Assembly (NCBI GenBank): GCA_023014335.1
Contig: JAECYW010000017.1
Coordinates: 1,612,001-1,676,000 of the forward strand
From: Galerina marginata
Taxonomy: Eukaryota; Basidiomycota; Agaricomycetes; Agaricales; Galerinaceae
Length of the DNA: 64,000 nt
Direction of reading: 5' to 3'
Shown here: piece after piece, positions 8,770 to 21,992 of the stretch
How positions within the stretch are numbered: the first letter of the stretch is position 1
How the letters are laid out: every line of letters begins with the position of its first letter
The notes under the pieces: model-generated
The model's database searches: none
Told to the model about the DNA's origin: nothing
The model's input: the letters and a program-made list of their open reading frames with translations, nothing else
Made by a program: the position numbers and the translations under genes

Positions 8770-10705
8770 TCACCTCGGAGAAGACGGAGAGGAAAGTCTC
8801 TGAATATGCCTAGTATCATCCGCGCGAAGGTGACGGTTTCGTTTACAAGTGTTGAACAGCCGAGATGTCCTCAGAGCTTCCTCTACTTCCACTTCTTGTC
8901 GACTTTGTCGTTGAACACGACTCAGGACAGCATCGAGAGCCGCAAAATTTGTTGGGTTGGAGGCAAATTTCCGATGTTTCTTTGAGACGGTGTGCTAGAC
9001 GCAACGATGATAAGCTTAAGGAGGAAGAGGGACGAAGATGAATATTGAACGCACAGCGTTAAAGTCGTTAAATTTCTCGCGACAGCTTTCGCAATAACCA
9101 GGTTTTACACCTTCCTCCCTTTTCGCTAATTTGATCGTATTCGGTACTTTTACTCTTTTTCAATACGTGCTGTGTCGGTACTTTCGGGGGTCCCATCGTT
9201 CCAGGGTGATCAACGCCTTCAGGCCTTTCCTTGACTGGATGCTTTCGAGAAGTAACGACTTGCTGGTTAATCTGCCTTTTCGTCGCAGGTGGAAGAGAGA
9301 AGTTTCGTAGCAATGAACCAGAGGTCGAAGTGGTCCCAGTCGTCGACGTGATGCTCACGCTATTACCAGAAGCGGCTATATAGCCCGAGGCTCTGGCTGA
9401 TTCGAGGTCATCTTGGTCGGCATCGAGGTCAATATTCCTGGGTCCATCGTGCTGCCCGCCGATTGGGTGAGAAAGTCGCCGCGAAAGGTTATTCAATGAG
9501 AGGGCGCGCCTAAGATCTTGGGGCTTGACGCGGGTCACCGCTTTCCTCTTCACGGCCTCCAGCTCTCTTTTCCTGCGATGTCGTTCCTCTTCTTCCGTCT
9601 TCTCGGCTTGCTGTGCCCGTTCCCACCGTTTCTTCTCTTTTTCATCAAATGGCAAAAACGGATTCCTCGACAGCGGATGGCAATACAAAACTGGCCAGGG
9701 TTTTTTGGCAGACTTGTCTTTGCAAATAGTGTATTCGTGAGCTGCAATGGTGGCAAGCTCTTGACGGAGATCTTCTAGTAAAATAAAGTAAGCTCCACGT
9801 GCAAAATAATGGTAGTCGTGTCTTTTTTGCGTTGGATCGCGTTCTGTGGTGCCATGTATTTTCTCTGTTTGAAGAAGCCGAGATAGAGATCGCTGAGGAG
9901 CAGCCGACGTCCCAATAAACCGACTAGTTGCCAAAGATTTTGCGGTTGGGGTATCAATGCAACGGGACAGCACGCTATCGAGTTTGGCTGTAGTCCAGAT
10001 CTTCATTCCAGTACTCGACGGCTTTATTAGCAACACTGCGTGTTGCAGCATCGTCACCGTTACTAAACAAAATCCTCTCTCAGTCACCGATTCATGACTA
10101 GAGATAAATGTATATTACCGGCCGACTAGCTTGATGGGGCTTTTCAAGGAGTGGTTGTTCCTGTTGGCAGCGGCTTTGATATTCTGACTGTTTTCCTTAT
10201 CAGGATTTAGGTTCGTTGGTACAGGCAGATCAGTGATGAGGTGGGTGACAGTAGATGAGAAGAAATGTTCGATTTTCTGGAAAAAGGTGAGTATTTCTCG
10301 TTGAGAGGTACAGACCGGATACAACATACGGCACCCATATGAAGAATCTTGGACCTAAAGGCTTGTTCGGAATTGTGGCCAATATTCTCCTGAGTCGAGG
10401 TAGAATATCCAGGTTGGAAAAGCACGTGTATACTTCTGCTTGAATTCCGCTGCTCTCTGCTCTCGTTCGGCATGCTTTCGTTCTTTTTGGAGATCTCGAG
10501 GAGGTGCGGGGGTAGGAATATCTTGCAGAGTGGCGCGCACGCGCTTCGTTGTAAAATTGGGGGGGGCATCGCCTAAGTCAGGAGAGCGAGGACGCTTTGA
10601 ACCCGACACTGTTCTAGGATGTGGCTTGGCCGGAGAGGGATTTGAAGGGCCTTGGAGATGACGATTGGTGAGGGGTCGTCGACTTGTAATTTGAAAGCTG
10701 GACAT
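8770..10705 (-). CDS. DBF4: DBF4/Dfp1-type regulatory subunit of the Cdc7 kinase
   Basis: Activates Cdc7 (DDK), which phosphorylates the MCM helicase to fire replication origins; nuclear. ATG at 10705. Order: a basic, Pro/Arg-rich N-terminus with a coiled charged segment; motif N, a BRCT-like fold (FPTWIFYLD ... RSKILHMGA, then FFSSTVTHLITD); GMKIWTTAKLDSVL; motif M (YFILLEDLRQELATIAAHEY, then KKPWPVLYCHP) that binds Cdc7; a charged coiled coil; and motif C, a CCHH zinc finger, GYCESCREKF then an intron (about 8997-9056) and SKKHRKFA. Ends at 8770. Three frame breaks of the one-extra-base type, near 10370, 10010 and 9145. The gene is divergent from ATG5, with 267 bp between starts. Confidence 0.85.
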
Positions 10706-10972
10706 TGGCGAGTGCGAGAAACCAAGAAATAATACAAAGAAATGAAACCCAAGCCAGGTGTAGTGTCCAGCAGACCCGTGAAGGTGAAAGTCAAGACTCA
10801 ATCAATGCCAATCAACACACGACGCGACATGCATGTGACCTCGTATGTCTGCCGCGATCACATGACTGTGACAGCTATGTCACATCTCATATCCGAGTCG
10901 GGAATATTTTTTGGTGGTGTTCATTGTGCATGTCCTCCGCTCGTCGCCTACCCCCTGTGTGACCACTGCAGG

Positions 10973-12173
10973 ATGGCAGATTATAACACTACTTTGTTTC
11001 GCCGTCTTACATGGGAAGGAACAGTGCCCTTAGAAATTCGTGTCGACCCCAAGGAGCTTCCTGCCAACTCAAATCGTGGACTCGAATGCTACTACATCCA
11101 GGCGCCTAGAGTTAGCTATCTCCCATTGATAGTGCCTGAAATTCGCCGGTTTCTGATGGACGTTGTATTCGACGAAGTTGCTGCCAAGGGTCTCAAGGAC
11201 GAGGAATGGTGGTTTGAAAGTGAGGAAGGTACTTTACTCAAGTGGTATGTTCCTCCTCAATCCTCTGACCTTGAAAACTGATTTCATTGTTTTGGTATTA
11301 GGCATTGGCCAATAGGCGTAATATACGATAACCATACTATAAGCGCTTCCATTCGCTCTCCTTCACCGGCCTCAACATCGACGGCTACGCCAATGCGGCT
11401 GATTCTGCACCTAGCAGCTCCCCCGAATGATAAACTATTCTTGTCTCCCACGATAGAGGCTTGCAAACAAGCCTTCATGAATCAGTTAAAGGAAGCGGAT
11501 TTCATTCGATGGGGTAATACAAGGAGAATGACGTCCCTTCGAAAGGCAGATCAGGATGGTTTATGGGAAGGCATAAGAGAACGTGAGTACCGAGGTGTTA
11601 CATTGAACCAATACAAATGTTAACGTCTTACTGATTTTATAGATAGTTTTGACGATTTTTGGAGAGTAGCATCTAAATTGATGCCAACCACAGGTCCGCC
11701 GACGCGTTCTACTTCACCAACACCGACAGGCTCGTCTTTATCTCGTCCCATATCTACGGAACCTACAAACGCGCCAGATCGTGATGGTGCATACAGCATG
11801 AAAAGTGTACCAGTTAGAATATACCTGCCGGACGGCCCTGTGCTTCAAGAATTGGCTCCTCCTTTGCTGGAAGACGGCAAGTTAGTTCCGTGGCCTGTAA
11901 TGCAACTGTTAATCATCTGTCTTTTCAGGAACACCTCACACTCTGTCTCACTTTTTTTCCACCCACCTCTCGCTGCTATTTCCTCCACGGCCACCGCCGC
12001 CTCCGCCATCTAGGTTGAACCCAAATCCGCAAGCTCCTAATGTTCCAGAACTGGCATATGCGTTGGTACAAGGTGTTGTCTCGCCGCCTGAGGCTGAATT
12101 AGCATGGCTAGGAGCATGCTTGGCTGGGGCAGATGGATGGTTGAATATTTGTATTGGCATAATTAGAGAATGA
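10973..12173 (+). CDS. ATG5: Autophagy protein Atg5
   Basis: Acceptor of the ubiquitin-like Atg12; the conjugate with Atg16 promotes Atg8 lipidation on the phagophore. ATG at 10973. UblA begins TLFRRLTWEGTVPLEI and includes the family block PRVSYLPL; the helix-rich middle holds FMNQLKEADFIRWG, whose Lys aligns with the Atg12 acceptor Lys130 of human ATG5; then DGLWEGI, FDDFWRVASKL; UblB carries VPVRIYLPDGP and ends WLNICIGIIRE. A Pro-rich insert (PPRPPPPPPS) sits inside UblB. The last intron, 11877-11928, is GC-AG. No frame break is needed. The gene converges with the Spc34-like gene, 84 bp between stops. Confidence 0.92.
11877..11928 (+). other. GC-AG intron of ATG5
   Basis: Donor GCAAGTTAG, acceptor cttttcag, 52 nt. 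Splicing gives DGTPHTLSHF, the expected Atg5 sequence; the internal GT at 11881 gives the wrong frame. Confidence 0.75.
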
Positions 12174-12257
12174 ATGTTGGGTGAAGGGAACTTTGCTGAA
12201 TATACCCTGAATTTAAGTTCATTCCGAAGGTCTGATTGAAGAACTTCATTAAATTCA

Positions 12258-14064
12258 TTAAATATCGAACTTGACGATCTGTTCTCGCCCTCCTCGATCA
12301 ATCTTGACTAGTCTCTTGGCCACACATTGAAACAACACCCTCGTTGTGCCCTGTCCTGCTGCTGCTATTCCACTACCCTTGGCTTTAAGGGCCAGGTTCT
12401 CTTTAACCTGGTTTAGAGGCATAGAATAATGTGGTGAAGCAGATAGAAGAGTCGTCAAAAGATATGCTATTTGTATCTGTTGGAAGGTTGGCAAACTATT
12501 TCCTTCCCCTGACATAGAAGAAACAGTGGATGCTGTTGGTGACTCTGGTTGCGGAGATTGCGCTGCAAGTTGTTGTAGATGAGCGCTGCGTAGTCACAAT
12601 GATCAGATGGAGGCATAAACACAAATAACGGGAACTACAGACAGAGTTTCGCCGACTGACAGTGGCGCGGTGGTTGTTGTTCGACCTGGGGGAATGATAA
12701 TGTCCCCTACAGTAGTCCAAATTTTTGACTAGGATGTAAGTCATAATTAGTGAGCGTACACTTCTTGAAAATAATGCATTCCGTACCACGATCCTTTCTA
12801 CCTCGATGTTCACTTTTATTTTGCGTTGCCGGGTAGCAGTCGGGGTTTCTGTTGCCGTGTTGAACACTTTCTCGGAATCGGATGTTCCAGAAACCGAGGT
12901 GATTAGAGGAGGCGTGGATGGTGTTTTTGGGAAAGAAGGTTGGCCTATGTCGAGGTTCAGCTTTGTCGCGACATCATGAACTATTTTCACTTCTTCGCTT
13001 TGAGGCTGGTTTTCGGACGAGGGCTCAAATTGCATGACCGTAGGCTCCTCATCAACCACATCGGATTCGCCAAATAATTTCAGTGGTTGCACTTCGGATG
13101 GGCTAGCTGATGGGCTACCGAAAGAAGCTGCGCTGACATCTCCAAGATTGACTTCTTCGTCGAGCAGGTTCTCTGAGAAACGGAGAACGCGCGATGGGCC
13201 TCCTGGCGTGGCCCAAAACTTCTCTTCTTGGGGAGAACAAGGAGACGAAGGAACCTGTGGCCTATCCTTATTGGATTCTGGTTGCTCTTGATTGGCGGTG
13301 GGTTTTCGCGTCTTCGTAGCATTCTCTTTCTGGTGTTAAATTTAGTTAAGTGAGAAGCGCGTCAAATATAATTGGAGACTACAATACCCTCTTCGAAAGT
13401 TCCGCAACACGGGCTTGTAGGGCCCTAATACGCTGTTCTTCCTGTTCCATGCGCACTTTTGTCGGAGGAACTTTATCGGTGACGGATGCCTTGCTTTCAG
13501 GGTTTGTAACAGATCGATACGGGCAATGAAGTATCAACACATACCTGTTCAAGGGTGGCATTGAGAGACTCGATATTTGCGCGCACTTCATTCAATCTAT
13601 TTAGAACTGTGACAATCTGATCGTAGGCTCTAGGCATGGGCCGAATTGGTTCACTGGAGAGATGTGTAAGTGCACGAGCCAGCGGAGATGCAGCAATAAA
13701 CGTACTATTGGTCGATATACTTCAACGCGGCATTCGCGTATACTTCCGGTTCTATATCCTGTTTACCTTCTCGACGTGCTGCATGTCTACGAAGAGGTGT
13801 GGCACCAGTGAATTCAGTGCGCTTGATTGCAGGTTCGTGGCCGGGTCGTCCATCCTTGTCGTAAGCACCGCTGGTCCCATTCTGCAAACGAAAGAGACCG
13901 AGCTCGGAGGGGTCGACGTCCCTGATGAGGTCGCCGAGATGGGTGCTGAGCACAGCACGAGTGAAGAGTACCTGAGACGATGGCGGGGAGACCTGGGAGG
14001 CTGTGGCCTTGATTGAGCGGGTGTTTCTTGTGAGACGATCAATCTGGTCCGAAAGAGAGGCCAT
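12258..14064 (-). CDS. SPC34: DASH complex subunit Spc34-like
   Basis: Kinetochore protein of the DASH/Dam1 ring, which couples chromosomes to spindle microtubules. ATG at 14064. The first exon has the Spc34 signature: a coiled lead, then PPSSQVLFTRAVLSTHLGDLIRDVDPSE. Exon 2 (YEPIRPMPRAYDQI, a coiled coil) and exon 3 (KVRMEQEEQRIRALQARVAEL) continue in frame across GT-AG introns. A long Ser/Pro-rich linker follows. The C-terminal ~100 residues (QIAYLLTTLLSASPHYSMPL, then GAGQGTTRVL-type and KIDRGGREQIVKFDI) look like a small folded, possibly winged-helix module absent from short yeast Spc34. About 500 residues against ~295 in budding yeast. No frame break needed. Family assignment rests mainly on the N-terminal exon. 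Confidence 0.7.
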
Positions 14065-14356
14065 TTTCGCGTTCAATTGATGATGTTGAATTTGCTATGA
14101 TCAGCTTCCTAACAAGGCAGTAGCTGTCGTCTCCCCTTTCCTCCAGCCATAACACCGAGAGAGCCTGCCAGCTCTGCTCATAGCTGGCCAGCCCATCCTT
14201 CAGCCTTATTGTTCCCTTCTGGCCTCCCAAGCCAGCACATATCGCCTCCAGACTATTTCTCTCAGGTACCCAGCCCTTACTCAGCCGTATCTTCTTCTTG
14301 CTAACCCTTCGTTTGGTCAGTTTGTGCCTCTCTCGTTCAAATCTAGCTCTAAGCTA

Positions 14357-17300
14357 ATGTGGGAGCCCCTGCCATTAATTGTCTATGGATATGCCGTCCA
14401 CCCCCTTACGCCGTCTCGCCGCGAGACACGACACTCTAGCCGCAATCGTCTTTCGACAGTGACAGAGGCTTCTACAGATGACCACTCTGTAATGAGGGAT
14501 GTGGTGACATTGGAGGTCGGTGATGAGATCTACGCGTTCGAGAAGTATACTCCTTCCCCGAGAGATCAGGTTGAAGGTGTTTGGTACAGAGGGTACGTCT
14601 ATCGTCTGTAACGTTCGATCTGTCGAATATTTATTGACATTTTGTCATCTTATAGTTACGTTTTGTGTACAACCCGACGTCCCCCAGTGACTTGGTCCTT
14701 GTCCGATCCATCATCGTCCACTTCGTTTGCCCGGCCCTCCGTTAAAGCCAATGAGACACAGCAAGTTTTCATTGGCATCTTTCCCGCATCCCATATATTT
14801 GTCCGCGACGAGCTATCCGACGCAGAAGGCCGACTGCCCGACCTCGCACGTTCGTTGCAGAATGGGAACAATGGGACCGCTCCCGCTGGCATTCAAGGTC
14901 GCAGCAGTCCCGGTGATGCACTAGGGAATTGGAACAGGGATAAGGCCAGCATAGGCATGGATACAGTGAGAGAAGAAGAAGAGGACTCCGACGCCTACAT
15001 GTCTAGGAAGTCATTTAAACTTGGACCACCCCCTGACCAAGCCAACTCATCCCGCGCAGCCTTGCCAGTGTACCCGACTAGTCTCCGCTCTTCGTCTCCG
15101 GCGGACTCTCATGTTTTGAAACCCTTGCCTCCCAGACCGTCACGAAAATCGGGAGATGATACAGCCTCGGGAAGCCAACAACCTATCATTGACGAAATCG
15201 CCTCAGCTTTACGAGAATGGCACAGTCTCATGTTCCAATACCTCGCCCGGCGAGACTATAAACTCTTCCTTATTGTTCGAGAACACATAGAGGCTCTGCA
15301 TTTAGGTCGCAGACAATTGCTTGCTCAGACACTGAGCGCAGAGGAAACAGTCAACATGCGTCGTGATTGTGTAACCAGACTTGTCAGCGGAAACCTCGTA
15401 CAAGGTTTGGATGTCATCGTTAGACATCCCACCTGGGGCGGCCTAGTGACCGTGGATGTTGAGGGGGAGATTGATCCGCGAAGCTGGGTCAGCGCTGTCC
15501 GTATGTACGCGATGCAAGTTTCTCTTGCATATCTGAATGTTACCTATGAGGACTCAAGGCCCTACACATTGGGTCCCAGTACCGACTACGTCCCCTCTGT
15601 TCCTTTGCCCACTCCCGCGAATTCAGCCTTTCCGGATTTTCCACCTCACCACAAGAGCCGCTCTCGTTCCCAAGGTTGCCTAGGACCCGATGACAGCTAC
15701 AAATACTCCACTGCCAAGTTCTATCATGTTTTTCTCGACCTCCGGGCTTTCGTCGCGTCGCCGTGTGCGCCAGGAGAAACCGCAGAGTTATTCTTTTCAC
15801 TCTACAAGAAACAAGGAACTCAATTTGTTACGGAAGAATTCTGTGCTATTTTAAATCACAACGGAGTGTTAGCCCGCGATCCGTCAAGCCGTATTCGCAC
15901 ACTATTTGTTGACCTCGCCGCGTCCGATATTCAAGATCCCATTTATTTGGTTTGCAGGATAGTTCGAAATGGCGCCTTGAAAATCGGGAGCAGCATGAGC
16001 TCAGGTGCACCAGCAGACGGTGGGAGAAGGGGATCTGAAACCTCAGTGCGGACTGAGGCTATGTCACCGACTTCTGTCTCCACGGGATGGCTAAATGATT
16101 CACTCACCGCCTCGACATCAACACTCCTAACAAGCCCGAGCACTATTCGCGTTAACGGGTTTGGGGAACAGCTCCTATTTCGAAGACCCTTTGGTTGTGC
16201 TGTCCTGGAACTGACACAACTCAGCAAAATGGTCGCTGATCAGGCCGACGTTTCCCCATTGAAAGAGTATACGATGCCAATATACATTCCCGCAAACGAG
16301 GCATCTTTTTCAATGATACATCAAAATATCATCAGTAATAACACTAAGGAGTTTGAAAAATCCTCCAGGTAAGCACTGACCTCCATGCCCTTAAACTTCC
16401 TCCTAACAACACGAGTAGGGCTGAGAGCTTGGCCGTCTCTGTGAAAGTCTTCCGGGGTAACGCAAAAACTGTTGTGCGAGAAAATACCTCGCTTTTACAG
16501 GATACTCCACATACTCTACGTCTCGGCTTTCCTGACGTGGTTTTTCCTGGAGATGCAAGAAATGAGCTGTATATCAAACTTTGGTGTGGTGACTTTTCAT
16601 CGAACCACTCTAGTTCCGGACGACTTAGCGTCGCCAATTTCGCCCGTGGTCAAATGGGCCAACCTGCCGTCAACGTCCAAATAACGGTCGAAGTCAAAGA
16701 TCAAAATGGTACCACTATTGAGAATGTCATCTCACAAGGAAGCGGAGAACCTCTCATGACTCAGTTCCATTCGATGGTCTTCATGCGGTGCAATGAACCA
16801 ACCTTTGGTGAACTTATTAAAATCCAACTACCTCTACACGAAGTGCCTCAGTGGCATCTTTTCTTTACGTTCCGGAACCGATCTAGCCGACCCAGTGGAA
16901 AAGGTCCAACGGAAGCAAATGAACGTCCTTTTGCCTTTGCCTTCCAACCCCTCTTCCCCGACGCCAGCGCATTTGTTGAAGATGGAAGCCATACCTTGAT
17001 TATGTACAAAGCAGACAGGCTAGGGCAATTTACGCCCTCTACATACTTGAGCGCTCCCTCGCGCCTATCCGCAGGACAGAAGACGGATCAACTACTGATA
17101 CCACCCGACTTGCTGCGCGTGGCTACTCCTCTGAAGGACACTTTGACCATCCGATCTTCTCTTTGCTCCACGAAATACACGCAGAATCCTGTTTTATTAA
17201 GATTATTGAATTGGGAAAGGCAGGAGAAAGATTTACTTTCGACCCTCCTCACCAAATTCACCTTTGTTGGTGAAGGAGAGATTGTCAAGTTCCTCCGCGA

Positions 17301-20300
17301 CATCTTCGACACTCTATTCGGCATTCTCGTTTCACAGAGCAACCCCACAGGCGAACTCGATCACCTAGTCTTCAACGCTCTCGTCACTGTCCTGGGTATC
17401 GTTCAGGATCGTCGCTTCAGCAACTTCCAGCCAGTTTTAGATGTCTATATCGAGAAACATTTTAATTGTGCTGGAGCTTCATCACACATTATCCACTCTA
17501 TGAACCGCTTACTGCTTAACCCGACATCCCCTGAAACTGCGTCACATCTTCGCGCCGCGCTGAAGGTCTGGCATTACATCTTCAAGTTCATCGCACGATC
17601 ACGAGAATTGCAAAAAGTTAAAGAAGTAGGAATGGGTGGTGGTGCTACTATCGACTTCCTGGAATCATCTTTCAAACGTGAACTGCGCTCTCATCTTTCT
17701 GGCTTCACGCAGATGATGTCGACGACATCTCCGCCCTCCATTATCGGAACTCAAACCATTGCTCTGCAGCACTTCACTTCTATTCTTCCTGAGCTGGCCA
17801 AAATTTTTACGACAGTGGAATTGGTATCAATAGCAACTACGTTCGCCAATGCAGTCACAGTGGGCAAAGGGAAGATTATCATTTGGAAGCTTATCATGTA
17901 CCTTCAAATTGTGAAGAGCTTCCTCTTCGACAATCCGGAATCACGTTCATTCCTCGTTGAAGCTGTTGTAATGTGGATTAAGCCACATTTTGGACGATAT
18001 GACGAATACGCGCATACGACATCTAATGATAGTGAAAGCGCCCGCGATGCCGCTCGTGTTAGTTGGTTAGAAAGCATTCGACTTTGCATTACCATCATTG
18101 CCGTCATGTTGGATAAACTCTCGGAGAATCTGACCAACGCAGCCACACGCGGCGATCGCGATGCCTACATCAAAGAACAAGACAATGTCGATTATCTACT
18201 GTCTCTACTTCCCAGGTATGTCGACTGTACTCCTTGATCTATATCCATGTTTAACATTCCTCCCTAGGCTCCTAGATTCATATCGCGAGATCCAAAGTCC
18301 AGCCTCTAAAAAAGCCTATCGAAAGGACCAAGACTCCTTCAACCATAAGGGCCTCAATACCAGTGACTTTCCCCGAGTCGTATCCCTTTTCCCTGATTGC
18401 CTCACTACCTGAGCCTCCTCGTGGAGTCAGCAACATCCCCTTAGCTCCGGAAGGGGACAGCGTCTTTTATCCTGGGCTAGGTGAAGCAGCCATCGTATTT
18501 CTTGTTCTTATTCTATCCTCGCCAACCAAGTACATCACCAATTTCTTCGAGTCGAGCCTTGAAATAGAAGGAAAAGAAAGATTCGTTGCTTTGCTGTCTC
18601 AGTTCTTCAAGGTCGCCACCTCGATCCTCGAAAACGATGCCTTCCCGAAAGCATGGATGAATGTCAACATCTTGGCTCATAGAGTTTTGATTAAGATTAT
18701 GGACCCCATAGCAGGTATCATGGAAAAGGAGTTCATTCCTGTACAAGAACTGGAGGCACAGTTTGATGCCAGCCTTTGGAGAGAAGGACTACATATGCTA
18801 CTGAAGTTACTATCGTCTGACCAACTCATGATTGAGGATTTCAGTCCACAGGTAAGGCTTACACTGTTTAATTTTACCGAATGTTAAAACCCCGTTTTCC
18901 AGAAACGCCGCGCTGTTTGGCGTCTCACGGGCGATATTCGTGGAGAGGGTGCCGCGATTTTGTTAAACTTATGGCAAGCCCTTGGCTCGGCTGAGCATGT
19001 CTCAACCAGTGGCGAGCCAGCGATGAGATACGGAGTAAGCACTTTACCGCTGGGTAATACACTCAAATCTCACACGTTTAACTTAGGGTTACCAAATTTA
19101 CCTCCACGCCCTCGTTGGTCATGTCGTCAATCTGTGCCTCAGCCATCACGACCAGCTGAGGAACAACGCCTGTCCAGATTCTATACAGCATGATTGTCTC
19201 TGAGTATCATCAGTCGGAACACTTTGATGGCATCGAGAATGAACTTGTAACGCGCCTGGACTCTTTGTTCATGTCTGATAGCAAGGGTGATGATATCTCA
19301 AGAGCCTTCTTCATCGGTCAACTCCGCCACATGTTCGACACTTCGGACGTAGATGAGCAGCTGCGAGACCAACTGTCCTAACTTCTTGGATTCCTGTGGA
19401 CCTGTTCCTTGAACTTTTGCTCAGTGTTCGTGCATTACCAGAGGGAGAGGAGTATGCAGATGATCGGGTCATCGCCACTGTGCGTCTTTTGAGCAGCGGC
19501 ATTTTCTGTGTGCTTACTTTGCCTTCTAGTTGAGACTCATGAACTTCATTCGCCGTATTGGACGAGATGAAATCTACATCAAATACGTGCATCAGCTTGT
19601 GAACGTACGTGACAATCTTTAAACTTTGCTTCAAATTGCATGGCTGATGGTCTTAATTTTAGATGCACCTTCAATCTCAGAATTATGTCGAAGCCGCGTT
19701 GACGCTGAAGCTGCATTCTGACTTGCATGCCTGGGACCTCAACTCGTTTGTTCCGCCAATGGAAGATCTCGGCTTGCCACAGCAGTCGCATTTCCACAGA
19801 AAGGAAACGTTGTGTCTTTTGATCCTTGATTACCTAGGTTCTTCGTCTGTTACTGTTTAACAATTCCGATACTGAGTCTGTGCACGTCAGGCAAGGGCAA
19901 AGCTTGGGAAAATGCGATTGAGATATGCAAAGAGTTGGCATATCAACATGCAGAGGTCACTTTCAACTAGTAAGTTGCTGCTCAAGTCTTTCCTAGTCCC
20001 AAAGCTTACCGTACATCAGCGGCCGTCTCTCCGAAATTCTACGGCATCAAGCAGCATTGCTGGAACACATCGTGTCAGATCAACGATATTACCCAGACTA
20101 CTACAGAGTAACATTTTACGGAAACTTCCCTGCCGCTATTCGGGACAAGAGGTTCATTGTGAGCAAGATTTCTTGTTGCAATAGATTGCGCCTGACATTT
20201 CCCAGTACCGAGGTTATGAGTGGGAGAAGTTTGGAGCGTTTTGCGAACGAATGCTCAATAAGCATCCTGGCGCTCAACTGCTCAAGACGGCCGGTGAGCC

Positions 20301-21563
20301 ACCTGTGGACATCCGCTATGGCAACGACCAGTACATCCAATGCACGGCGGTTACACCTGAGCCCGACCGCAATTTGCCCGTGTTCACCAACCCAGATGTG
20401 CCTCTCGCCGTTCGTACCTATTATGAGCACAGGTTTGTTTCCGGTTCCCTATTTTTAGAGGTTATGAAATGACAAATCCTTTAATTGATATAGCGGGATC
20501 AATCTATTCTCATCATCTCGGCAAATCAGGAAGACGACGCGCGACGGAACGGAAGAAGTGTGGATGGAAAAGACGTACTATACCACGGAGCAGCCTTTCC
20601 CGACGGTGCTGCGGCGGTCTGAGGTGGTGAACCTGGAGTTTGTGGAGATCTCTCCGCTGGAGAACGCATTACAGGAAGTAGAAGAGAAGACGAAGGAATT
20701 GGCGGGGCTGCATTTGAAATACCAGGCGCTCGCCAAGACTGCCCAGGACGTGTCAACGAACAAGTTGGCCATGAGCTTGAACACTGCGGTAGACACCCCG
20801 CTGAACACAGGGCATTGCGTCGTACCGACAGATCTTCTTCAGTCCGGACTACGTCGCGCGCAATCCAGAACGCGCTGAGATGGTAGAAAAGCTACGGACT
20901 GCGATTGACGAGCAGGTGCGCGTTATCGACAGTTGCCTGAAGCTGCACGGGCTGTTGTGCCCGCCCGAGTTCATCCCATTCCACGAAACGCTCGAAAGGT
21001 TCTTCAAGAAAAACTTCCGCGACGAAATTCGCCGGCTAGCGGTCGACGCGGACTCGATCACTGTGTCAACGCGATCGCAACACATGACGTCATCGAACTC
21101 GTATACTGGGTACCCCACATCCGCGTACGAGCAGTCCCTCAAGCGGAGCCAGTCATCAGCATCCACCGCGCGCTTTCTTCCGCCGATCAACGTCGGGCGG
21201 TCCATACTGACCCCGACGCTCGAGTCGCCCGTCAGCCCCGGCGCGAGCTCGCACCACGGCCAAGCAACCGCCCTCGTCGAAGCAAACGCCGCTGCAGCGC
21301 CATCTTGCGCACCTCGCGCGGCACGGCATCAACGGCGTGTCGTCTGCGCCAGGCGACCTCGCGGGCACGGACTCGCTTTCTGCCGAGTCTCCGCACAACT
21401 CGTTCGTCAACGTAGGCAACGGGATCCACAGCACTTCGGCGGCCAGGTATCCGGTATATCAGTCGCGACGTCGTATATGGGCAGCATGGGTTCGTTTGGG
21501 TCTCTGAAGGGGCGGTTTTCTCGCTTTGGGCAGTCTGAATTTTGGCAGGAGAGGCGGATCTAA
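14357..21563 (+). CDS. DOCK-family Rho/Rac guanine nucleotide exchange factor
   Basis: Very large (~2,100 residues) cytoplasmic exchange factor that activates Rac/Cdc42-type GTPases through a DHR-2 domain, controlling polarity and morphogenesis. The ATG at 14357 opens an SH3 domain (VYGYAVHPL, VGDEIYAFEK, VEGVWYRGYV). A Ser-rich linker and helical region follow, then the C2-like DHR-1 (about 16.4-17 kb: NELYIKLWCGDF, FFTFRNRSSR), a long helical ARM-like stretch (to 18.9 kb) and DHR-2 (about 19.2-21 kb: SKGDDISRAFFIGQLRHMFD, YYRVTFYGNFP, FIYRGYEWEKFGAFCERML). Exons to 18.2 kb are long and intact; the 3' third has five frame breaks (near 19170, 19375, 20811, 21261, 21450). The tail is Ser-rich. 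Confidence 0.88.
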
Positions 21564-21992
21564 TTCTTGATGATAGAAGCTAAATCTAATTTTTGTATGG
21601 TATCTTGCATTCTCGGTTATACCTTTCGTTCTTCGTTGTGATGTACTTCTTGTAATACTCTACTTGCTTTCTTTTCTAAAATTGAAATTCTGTCCTGTCA
21701 TAAAAACGAGTGCGATTTCGGCGAGTCAAGTCTACAGGTAGCAATACAACCATGGTAATTTACAAAAACAAAAACAAAAGATACATCCCATCCCATCCCA
21801 TCCCGAGACCCAGTTTTAAATACCATAACGATAATAAAAAAGAAACAAAACAGAGCAATTGCAGTATGGAGGACAGTTGATACAGAAAGCAAGAACCAAG
21901 TCGAGAAAACGTCCACCTATTCATACAAACTCACAGATCGTGTGTTAGAGAGAGAGAAAAAAAAAAGGAATGCACTGTTCATCCAATCCAGA
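21564..21992. other. Convergent intergenic stretch with a CATCC microsatellite
   Basis: 3' flank of the DOCK gene and of the minus-strand regulator. Contains A-rich runs (aaaacaaaaac near 21770) and about four copies of the pentamer CATCC near 21784-21805. No gene seen. Confidence 0.6.
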
